From assembly GCA_037074705.1 (NCBI GenBank), contig CM073594.1, positions 76,695,009 through 76,759,008 of the forward strand: a stretch of DNA of 64,000 nt, in the 5' to 3' direction. The notes beneath the pieces were generated by a model, which did no database searches, was not told the origin of the DNA, and saw nothing but the letters and a program-made list of their open reading frames with translations. Each line of letters opens with the position of its first letter. Positions within the stretch are counted from its first letter, which is position 1. The translations under genes were made by a program, and so were the position numbers. This DNA is from Zhengitettix transpicula (Eukaryota > Arthropoda > Insecta > Orthoptera > Tetrigidae). Positions 25,175-37,100 of the stretch are shown piece after piece.

Positions 25175-28100
25175 GTATGTATGTATATATATATATATGT
25201 GTGTGTATGTATGTATGTGTGTATATATATATATATATAATATGAAATGCAAGTCATCAATGGAATTAAAGCATTGGCTACAAAATGACACACCTTGCTA
25301 CAAGAGTAAGCCATATGATATGATCAATTTGTTTCTATAGTTCTTTTTATCAGTATTGTGTGGATAAATACATTTCATCCACACTTATTTTCTAATAAAT
25401 TCCTAAATACTGCAACTGAATTATTTACTATATAATTAATAGTTCATTAATTTTGCTATTGGTGTGAAAGACTGAATCATTTGTTATAAAGCAGATGCTA
25501 GATTAAATTGCATAAAAAATTCCTAGTTGGAATTTCCTCATGAGTTTTGAAAATTTGATTTCCTTTCATTTAATTCATCTATAATATTTAGTATGTTGGT
25601 ATAATAAAATAAAACTTACATGGGCTCCTCCATTTCTGTACTTGTAGACTCTTACATGTCACAGCTTGGCTCACAACCGAGTCATACATCCGGGCAGGGG
25701 CCCAATGCACTGAGATACTCCAAATTTTAGTTAGGTATCCAATGTTTTTTATGTATATTTATTTAAAGTATATGTTGCAAATTACATGAATGTAGAGAAA
25801 TCTATCCTTCTAGGTATTACTGTATATTGTAACCATTTGATTTCAAAATCCCATATTACATAAGTTTAATTTCATAAAGAAATATTTTTGAAGGAAACAT
25901 AGTATATGTAACATGTCACACCAATCAATTTCTTCAGTGCCCTTCAAATTATAGAATGTGAATTTTCTTTTTACTCATTACATTTTCAATTATTTTATCA
26001 TTTCTACAGTTCTATTTGTAATTTAAAGAATACTTGTCATTGATTTCATTCCATTGCAAGTATATTTAATTACTGCAATTTGGGTATGTTAGTCTGTTTG
26101 ATTTAATGTAAACTTACATAAGTCTATTACAAAAATCTTGGCTTCCAATTTTATAATTTTTACTGTTACTTTTCTCACCTTAAGTTACAGAAAAGGTTGT
26201 CTTTTATATTAAACTATTTTGTTAGCTGCAGGTTTTCACTCAATACTCCCAACAAATTTTTATGATTAAATGTTTTTCTAAAACTAATGTATTGGATTTC
26301 AAAGTAAAAATTTCATTGTTAATTTATGCATTAGAGAATTGCCAAGAACTGGCATCAATAATTTAGGAACTTACATGAATTGTGAGCAAAAGTGTTAAAT
26401 AAACTTTTCTATTAATTTTTGTGTGCATCTGTTTGATATAATGCATTCGAAGTATTTGATTGTAAAATATTAAAAACAAAATTGTGTTCAAGTAGGTTGT
26501 ACAGCAGATTCCAGATATATTTGCTAAAAATTCCAACATTTGTTTTTTAATTCATGCTATAAGGGTTTGTAATTCATTGTATTAATCTTTTGACATGTTC
26601 GTTGCACAATTCATATTTGATCATTTTTATATTTTTTCACTGAAATATGGGCAATGATTCATGGGTTGGAATTTAATTTTATAGTTCAAAAGTTAGATTG
26701 TGTTACATATACTATGGTAAATTGAAATACATATTAAATTTATGGGCATGCTGCACATATCATGGGTGCTAGAATTGTGAGATAATGTGTATGCAAAGAT
26801 ACTCAATTTGTCCCCTTCTGTCACCCCAGGGTCCCACCCAGATGGGTTTCCAAGCCAGTCTAAATCAAGAGGTGTTTGAACCTTTGAACGCTTCGGTGGA
26901 TGAAGATTCTTTCCAGGGATCTGAGGAAAATGTCCATATTGACATGCAGCTGTTTGAGAATGTAGCTCTCTTTTTTTCTTTTCAAAACATCACATTTATT
27001 AATTATGTTTTTCCACGGCCTTAGAGTAGGACTTCTTAATTTAAAACAGATGTTAAGTAAAAATCATTTGAATAAGTTTTAGAGAAGTTTGAAAATGTCT
27101 CATCACAATGTTTTTCAATTTTATGACACATTTTGCATGCAGTTTTTATTATTTCTAATGAAGGGACTGTAATTGTTAATTTTTGTTGACATTGACGTCT
27201 ATGAAAGCAAAGCAATACTTAGATTTGAAATTGTTTTGAAGATGATCAAGACATTTTGTTAAGTCTTGCATTATTTTAAATCTGTTAACTCTGTAATTGA
27301 AATATTATACGTCTGTGTAAAAATATACTTATTAGATAAATAAATAGCCAAATAACAGACAAAAGTAAGTACTGTACAATGTTTCTGCAATCCTTGTTAC
27401 TTTCATCAGGCGATTAAAAAAATACAATAGCCTTGAGAACCACACCACACAAACCATGTGGTGAACTCCAAAGCAAAGCTAAAATTAAGTTAAACTTGAC
27501 AAAGGAAAATCAAAGAGGAAATGCTTCATATTAAATTAAATATCTGTTAATGTATTAACCGAATTTATGAAACTTGACAATAGCTATGTTCTCTTGTACT
27601 AAACTCTTCTGTTTTTCCATTTTCATCATGTTTAACTTCATTTGAGCTTTGCCTTTTGAGTGTGTCACACTGCAGTGGCTTGTTGGAGTGTCGTTCCTAT
27701 GGTTCTTGTATTTTTTTAATCACCTGACTAAAGTAACAAGGATTACAGAAATGTTGTGTGGTATTTATTTAGCACTCATTCTTGTCTGCTATTTAGGTAT
27801 TTATTTACCTAATTGCTATTACCTTTGTATTTGATATAATGAAATTATTCCTGAAATGGTCTTGTATTGGCTTTGATATTGGGGTGCTTTCAGCATTGAT
27901 ATTAAATACTAACTTTATTGGGTTATTAAGTGTCACATTTCGTTTTATTTTGAAGCACCCATTTAGCAGCATGGGCTATTGAATTTCAATTCTTACTTGA
28001 AGTCAGCTAAGTTTTCATTTGTCAGATTTTTAAAAGTTTCTTTTGAAACAAGAGTCCAAAATTTCGGTTTGAAATTGTAATTCTCTAAATTGTTAAACTG

Positions 28101-31100
28101 ATAGTTGATGGTATCAATATGATAGGTGTTTGCACATTAACAAAAATCGAAAAAAGACTAATAAATATTTTGCTTAACTGTAGGCAGAAAGTAATTTTAC
28201 TTTGTGGTTGCTACATTTTTTTCAGAGAAAAATGAAAAAAAAAACATTGTATTGCTGGTAATGTTCAGATTCTACAGTTTTAAAATCAGTTTGTCGTACA
28301 ATGAATGTCAAGAATTAACTGCTGTAAGTTGTTTTTATTGAATACCAGATTTTTAAAGGATCATGAGCCCAATTATTCTATCATCACAACTTCTATTAAT
28401 ATGAGTTAGATAATTTCATGACTTTGAAAATAAGATCTTTGATAAGCTCGTATCTTTGCAGAAGTAAGGGTGTGGTTCTGTAATTGGCGGAGCAGGAAGA
28501 CACTTGCATAGGTGAGTAACGAGAGGAAATGCTAGGTTTAAAACTTGATACCTATATTCCTTTCCTTTCTAAGTATACCTGTCCAGGGAATGGGGTTTAT
28601 TGCCAGGAAAATTGTATTTAGCCAGCAGACGAACTGGGGCAAGAAGAGGAACCAACCTATTTAGTGTAGATTTCAAAAGTTATTTATAAAATATTAATGA
28701 TATTTTGGTGTTCTTCCTTTTTTTTTTTCTTCAACCTGATGGCTGGTTGCGGTGGTTACCAACACTTTGTGCTGCCTGTTTCGTAGGATGAAGCTGCGAA
28801 CAACAAGGTGTCCTCTGTGCGGGAGAATGGCACATCAAGCAGTCACCGTTCTTCTGGGTGAGTTTTCAGATTGTGTGTTGCTATCTTTGAAGAAATGACC
28901 TCAGGAGTCTGTATAGTCTCTTAATTAAACTGGAAAAGTAAGACCTTACTTGTTCTGTTTGTTATAGAATACTGTTCAGTACAATGCAGTGAATTTATAT
29001 TTTTGGTTGGTAAGTATGTGATGTAAATAGGTTACGTTATTAAATTCTGTTTGCTGTAATTAGCTATTGCAGAAAGCAGATTTGTGTATCTAATGGAACG
29101 GTCCATATGTGATCTTAACATATAAATAGCTTTTTGCCTTTGGTTATAATTATAAATTTGTATCAAATAGGAAGAACAAACACAGAAGCCGCAGTCGATC
29201 TCGAGACCGTGAACGCCATAGAAGCCGGTCCCGGGAAAAGGAGAGACATAGAGAACATCACAGAGATAAAGATAGAGACAGGCGTCGAAGTAGAGAAAGG
29301 GATCGTGGCGGCCATGAAAGAGACAGGAGACGAAGCCGTGAGAAAGACCATCGAAGAGGAGGAAAAGATCGGGAAAGAGAGAAGGAGCGTGAAAGAGAGA
29401 GGGATAAGAAAAAGCGGTCCCTGTCTCCTATTGTGTTGCCCAGAGCAAGGGATAAGTTTCCATTCAAAAAAGGAGTATCTCCACTTGGTCTGTAAGTATT
29501 GATTTGAAAGTGACAATTTTATCTCATATTAAACAAAGTTTTTTAGTGTTTATTAATTTCGGTTTTTGTTTCTAGTAGGACTGTGGATGACTTGGCTCCG
29601 GAGGAACGTGATGCGAGAACAGTTTTTTGTATGCAATTGTCACAAAGAATTAGGGCAAGAGACTTGGAAGAATTTTTTTCTTCTGTGGGCAAGGTATTGT
29701 ATTTATTTTATTTTCTGTGACATCCCATAACCTCATTCAGCATACATCAGGGTTGTTTGCACATTATTTTTATGTACCCTTCTCTCGAAGGGGTACCCCT
29801 TCATTGCTTATGGGGTTGATATAGGCTTTTAACTTAATTAAGGATTGATAGTATTGATCTCGGTGATCCTAGAAAGTATTTAATTGACACTATTATTGGC
29901 TGTTTTCACCCCGTCCGATATTTTATATTGCATATATTTTAATATTAACCTAATTCTGTCATGTCATTAATTGAATAGGAGTGGCAAAACCTGATTAAGT
30001 GTAAAAGTGACAGACAATTAGAAAAAATATTTAAAAATGTTTCATCCCTGATTGGAACCTCTTCAGGTGTACATTTACAATTAAATTCAGTTATAATTTA
30101 CAGTTTGAAATTTAGTTTAACCAATTTAAACATATTGAGGCTAAAAAAAGAAAGTTTTGTTTCAATTGAAAAGGTCACTGAAGAGTCTTGATGAATACTA
30201 CTTTTTGTTAATACTTTATATTATTGTGTGGGTGAGAGAAAATGGCATTTCCTGATGAATGTTCCTTCAGAAGCCATAGCCATTGTGTGTGTGAATAGGC
30301 AAGTTGTTTTTGTTCAATCCTTTTTTAAACCACTCGACTACTTTGGAGAATACTGGCAATAGTGAAACTGGATGATAGTTCCCAAAGCCTCTGTGGCACC
30401 TTTATTGAATATCGGTGTCACTGTTGTATGTTTTGAACTATACAGAAAATATTCCACTAAGTAGTATATTAATGTAGTATGAAAGTTTTATTTTACGTCA
30501 GTTTTTGTTAAACCAAATAAAATATTTTAACTAAATATATTTATATGATATAAATATAAACCCTTAAATTAAATCTCACCAAAAGTCTTAAAATTTAATA
30601 CAGTATTTATTTCTTCATAACCCTGAACAAATTCATTACTATAGCAAGTGACAATATTCTGTGATCAATCTAATGACAATACTATTTGATATCTGTGCAT
30701 TCCCATTGTCTACAGTAATGTCCATGCTATTGTGTATACACATTTTCTTTGTTGGGCTGTGTTCATTTCTACCTAGCATATTTAGTACTAAAATCCCTTC
30801 CACCATGACTGCTAGGATGGTGTCGCCTATCTCCACACAGGTTTTTTTTCAGGATCTTAAAAAAAGTGTCTACAAAGTTGTGTTTAAATTATTCCATTAA
30901 GTATGTATATGTACATGCAAACACTCCCGCACACATTGAATTGAATTTAAACACAGTTGTTTTAATTTTCAGTTAATTAACGTGTTCTTTTTTTAAAAAA
31001 TAAGTTTTTTTGTCAAGCTGTTCATGTTTAATAATGTTATTAGATAGATAGATATTAACATTTAAATTAACAATTAATGAGTGCAATTTAATGTCTAAAT

Positions 31101-34100
31101 TGCTTTTGTTAGGAGGGTATATTTTTTTTGCATATTTGTAGACCCATGCATTTTTAAATGTTTATGGGGGGAATATATATGCTACATTAAGTGGAATAAA
31201 ACTATGGTATTGCTGTTTAGCTTTGCTGAGGTTTAATGATTCCTACAAAACTAAGGGTGTTGTGTTTTAGAGAAATGCTTTATATAATATAAATGATAAC
31301 ATTTATATTGTAATTAATAATTCCAATATGGCAAATAATTGATTGATTATTTATAATGTTAAATTAATTAAATATCCCCAAGTAAGAAGTAACATGCCTT
31401 GTTACTATTAGAGTATTGAAATTAAATGTTCTGAAAGGTACTGGCAAAGTTTGATTGGTGTTAAATTCTCTTACATGGAGTGTATGTATAAGGATTTTTG
31501 TTTACAACTTATACTTATACTGATCTTCTTTTACAGGTTAGAGATGTTAGATTGATAACATGCAATAAAACTCGTCGCTTTAAAGGTATTGCATATGTAG
31601 AATTTAAGGATCCAGAGTCTGTTCCATTGGTAAGCAAAAAGTAAAAAATAACCTCATTAAATTACTATTTTGTCTGTAAACAAATTAATTGTGAATTTTT
31701 GGTAGGCTTTAGGGCTAGCTGGACAAAAGTTGCTGGGGGTACCTATTATTGTTCAACACACTCAAGCAGAAAAGAATAGAGCTGGAAATTCAATGCCTAA
31801 TATGGTTATACCAAAATGTAATAGTGGACCTATGAGGCTTTATGTAGGATCATTGCATTTTAACATCACTGAAGATATGTTGCGAGGTATTTTCGAACCT
31901 TTTGGAAAAATAGATAATATTCAACTCATAATGGATCCTGAAACAGGTCGTTCCAAGGGATATGGGTTTCTCACAGTAAGTATTTCAAGTAATTCTAGGT
32001 CACATTAGATGCTAATATGCCAATGTTTAATAATGTATTTTAACTTAAGTTACAATTATGTTTGTTCTCACACACCCAAATATATTTATTAGTCCCTGGA
32101 AAAAAATTCCTTTCACATACCTGGAAGTTGTATATTTTCTCATGGTTGCTATCAATATGAATGCAGTTAATCATTAAAGGGTTGAAACAGGCCGTTAAGC
32201 ATTTGAGTACTAATAAGTGTAACTTAAACTTTCACCTCCCTTAGAAGTCATTTATCCAAATGCCTTATGTTTACAGTTGTTATTGTTATTATTTTTGTTA
32301 TATTGCATATTAGTAGACCCATGCATTTCTGAATGTTCATGGGGGGAATGTATATGCTATATTATTTGGATTCAAACCATGGTAATGTAAGGAAATGTTA
32401 CTTTACTGAAGTGATTCTGTACAAATCTTAGTATTTTAAAATCATTATTCAGGCATTATTATTTTGGTTTAAGAAATTTTTTAGGCTTTAACAAAAATAA
32501 AATATTGGACATTAGATCACATTCAAAATATTGGTTTTAAAACTATTACTTTCCTGTACAATTGAATTAATAGCTACAATATGTATTAAAAGAATTTGAT
32601 GGCCATTCAGTCAGAAAAAATTATAAGTTAATAAAACTAATAAGAAGACATGAATTTTAAAATAAATATTTTATTAAGACGTTTCGTTCTTGGATTAGGA
32701 CCTCTTTAGTTTATGACAATTTCTATCAAGAACATCTAAAAAATTATGGATAAATTAAATAATTCCAACAAACATTCAAAATACTGTAACCAAAACAAGT
32801 TAAAGAAATTGCAATTAACTTAAATTTAATCACACCAAAGCTTTGTTATAATGACTCAAATCTTTTAATTACTATTTAAACATTTCCATTACAGATTATA
32901 ATAATGCTGTCTTAATTTTAATTTGTTGTCTTGCCAGCCACCACAGGCCGAACTTAAATGCCGTGAACAATGATGTCAAGTAAAAGTTAAGAAAGCGGTT
33001 ACGTTGTTGAACTTGACAAAACATTTATGAATGTTCATAATTTGTAATTTGACACGTAAAGGTAGAGTAACAAATTTGTAAAAAAATATTTATATTAAAA
33101 TTATTAAAACCAAAGTGAACACATTAATTAGTCTTACAATCAAAATAATTATAAATTTTATAGAGATTCTGAGTGACATTTTTTTTACATTAATAGCTTT
33201 AATGTGCGATATTATGTTCAACATATTGCTTATCAATCTCGAAAAATAATTACTTTCCTCATTCACAATCCTAATCCAAGGACGAAACATCTTTTAATTA
33301 ATTAATGTGTTATCAATTTTAGAAATTTTTTCTGGCTCCCAAATTTTATTATTATTTTCATTAAAGGTCAGTTAATTGTTATACTTTTATGATATATATA
33401 TATATTATTAAATTGTTGTTTTTATAATGTTTTTATTGAGTTAAAAATTCATGGGTAGTCGATAGGCAAACCCCAAACAATTTCCACAACCATTGAAACA
33501 TTGGTTTCCAATAACTTTTTATTCAACTTCATCTCATCAGAAAACTTACATTTTCATAAGCTCCAATGTCTGCCTTTATTATAATGTGGGAAAATGTGAC
33601 ATCAGTGGAGTAAATTATTCATGGGTCATGCATTTATAATTACTAATGGAAACCTTCCATTTTCTGTAACTTGATGTATGGTTTCCAATAATACTGAAGC
33701 CTTTATATGATGACAACATTGTTGTACAAATTTATAGGGCCTGAGGTCCCCTTTGTGAGGTGATAAGGTCTGAAGTGATTTATGGCCAGGGACAATTTTA
33801 AATAAGAACTAGTTTTCTATTTAATAAAAATTATTCATTTTGTCACTATTTGTGATCTCTTCAGATCAGATGTTCATAAAATGTTGAGTGTCTAGGTCAT
33901 GAATTTTGGCCATAGCAGTCAGAGGAGAACGACCCGACTATCAAAATTGTTGTCAGGCAAGGTCACAAATAGCAACAAAACATATTATTATGTATATCTA
34001 TTAAATATTTTTCTGATGTTAAAAGACTATATTTTAAATTGTTTATTTTCCCCTTTAAAAATACATAAATTATAAGTTTTGCTAGCATATGATTGTCCCA

Positions 34101-37100
34101 TGTTTAAACATTGCTATATGGTATGAGAGCTTTGACAAGTGAAGACATTGGGTGGTGGTCAAAAATTTTATGTTCAGGGTCAGGGATGAGAGACAGGATG
34201 TCCTTCCTTGTCTGTTGTAGCTTGCCATCCCCAATTCTGCTATGTTCTATGCAGAGTTGCATGTATATCGCTTGTATCATACCCTTGGCCTCATGCGTTG
34301 TGAAGTGTGTCTCACATTCTTTTTGGAACAGACTTAATATGTTTGTTTTGAATTAACCTTCTGTGTGTTATTATGGTAGAGCTTGATAAAAGTCAACATT
34401 TTCGAGGATAACATCATTCTTCCATTCATTTTTATTTTGCATACAGATTTTCAAACTTAATTTTTTTTTCAGTTCCACAATGCTGAAGATGCAAAGAAAG
34501 CTCTAGAACAATTAAATGGTTTTGAACTAGCTGGTCGTCCTATGAAAGTTGGCAATGTCACTGAAAGATCAGATTCAACTCAAGGACCTTCTATATTAGA
34601 TAGTGATGAATTAGACAGAACTGGAATTGATTTAGGAGCAACGGGTAGATTGCAACTGATGTTCAAGCTTGCTGAGGGTATATATATTTAATAATAATAA
34701 TTCCATAATCTGTATTTAATATATGTAACTTATAACTTGAGTGTAAAATTCAATTTAAGGTACTGGTATGCAAATACCCCAATCAGCAGCATCTGCACTG
34801 AACTTGAATTCTGTTGGATCTATGCCAATGCAGCAGACCACCCCTCCAATTGCTACGCAGTGCTTCATGCTGGCAAACATGTTTGATCCAGCAACGTAAG
34901 TAACATTTTCATTTTTATATATTGTTGTAGTTCTACGTGCAATTATCCCAGATTTGTAGACATACCAATATATCCTAATTTGGGCTACAGCTGCATACTA
35001 ATTTCTTCTTCATCTATAATTGCACTTTTGTTTTTTCAGAGAATCAAACCCTAATTGGGATATTGAAATCAGAGATGATGTTGTTGAAGAATGCAATAAA
35101 CATGGAGGAGTTCTACATGTCTATGTTGATAAAGCTTCTCAAGGAAATGTGTATGTTAAATGCCCATCAATAAGCACAGCTGTAGCTGCAGTTAACTCAC
35201 TGCATGGCAGATGGTTTGCTGGTAATATTCAAATTACTTTCTTATTTGTTGATAATGGTTAATTAATGTTAGTAGAACTTTTTGAATATTCCATTGTCTG
35301 AGTAAAGTGGATGAATAGGCCCAAAAAGAGAGGCAAAACAGGGAAAACTCAAGAAGTGGTTAAACATAAAGGCAGAGATAAAAGAAATGGATAGATAAAC
35401 CAAACTGATAAGTTTATTGAGAAAAGTTTATAACGATAAAGTAATAAACTGTCCTGAAGAAATTGATGATAAGGTAAATAATGAGTGAAAGTAGAGATTG
35501 AATAAGAAAGATAGCCAATACAAACAACAAAGGGTAATATAAATACCACACAACGTTTCTGGGATCTTGTCCCTTTCGTCAGGTGCTAAGAAGAGCCTAG
35601 AGAAACAACTGCACTGGTCAGTTGACAAAGGTCAAAAGTAGACATTATTCCAACATTTCGATTATCAAAGAAACACTGTCCATCACGAAGGAAAGAGCTA
35701 CAGTTTGAAAGTCCTGAATTCTTTGGGGATGGGGGCTTCGAATTAATATATTGTTATTTTTCTTGGGAAAATAATCATTTTACTTTTAATTCAATGAAGA
35801 ATTTTCATTAGAAAGCATTTTCGGCAGCAATAAAAACCTTAATTTCATTAAAATTTAAGTGAATAATAAATTAAATTTATTCACACTAAAGCAAAATCAT
35901 TGAACACGAAATGTACAATCAAAGAAAGAATTTAATTATCAATTGCTTCAAATGATTAGTTTTGCCTTTTTATTACTATTTTCCTCAGTTATACTTTCAA
36001 CTTTACATATTTAAAGTTTTACAAATACCGCAAGAGTCAGGAGCTATTATAATTCACTCAACTTGGGGCGCAAATTTTTATTTGAGTGTAGCAGATTAAT
36101 TGTGTTTGAGAATTACATACTGTAACTTCAGTGTTATTGACTGCATTCAGGTCCTCGTCATAAGCTGGCTTTGGGAGAACTTGTGCTGCTGCTTTCTTTT
36201 GCCTTGACTTTGTTCTCAGTACTGTAAAACAACAATTTGTCCCTGGGGTATAAGTGGCTTGCTTTTCACTTCAAGTGGGTGGCTGACTTTGCCTTGTGCA
36301 TTAATTTCTCTCTGTTCATCAACTAAGTCCTATCTTAATAATAAGAAAGATAGCCAAATATAGACAAAAGAACTGCTAATAGAAATACCACACAAAGTTT
36401 CTGGAAGCCTTGTTCCTTTCTTCAGAAGCAGAAAAAATCTAAGAGCCAAGAGAAACAACTGCTAGAGTCTGAAGAAGGAACAAGGCTTCCAGAAATGTGT
36501 GGTATTTATATTATCACTTCTTTTGTCTGTATTTGGCTATAGTTTTTATCAATTTTCAATCAGACATAATTTTTTTATTGTAAGTCCAATCTTCCCTAGC
36601 TTCAACCTATTGTATTGACTCTCCGACACGAAGGGGCTACCTTTGGGGATGCCTTTTCCTCTCCGTTTTTGAACTAAGGTTCCCACAAGCCGAGGCACCT
36701 CGGCCTGTTCTGAGAGGTGTATGTTCTGGGGTCACAGACCTTGGGCATAAGGTAAGAGTTGTCCGCGATCCCCAATGGAACAGTCGGCCAGCTGCTTCCT
36801 AAACTGGTCGAGGCACGGAGATGGGAATGCTGCGTCCCCACAGCAAACTCCTCTCCCTCTATCGGAAGGGTGTGGGACAAGTACCCAATGCCCGACCTAC
36901 CTGATCCCCCTTTTCAAATCCCTTCCTATGCTATTAAAGGGGAGTTGCCCAACATGGATTACCCTCGTGTAGCCTGTTGCCCTAAAAAGAAAAAAAAATC
37001 ATGGCTAAATATTCCTTTTCATCTCATTGGTCAATGTAATTGGTCCTCTGATCAATTCTACCAATGAACTTGTCACCTTTTCCCCTGAATGTGCCAAATA

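Noticed and set aside
29134..29502. 122-codon plus-strand frame and 117-codon minus-strand frame over the RBM39 RS exon
   Set aside because: Both overlap exon 3 in other phases. The Arg/Glu-rich codon pattern keeps shadow frames open.
34111..34356. 81-codon open frame in RBM39 intron 6
   Set aside because: No recognisable content and not in phase with neighbouring exons.
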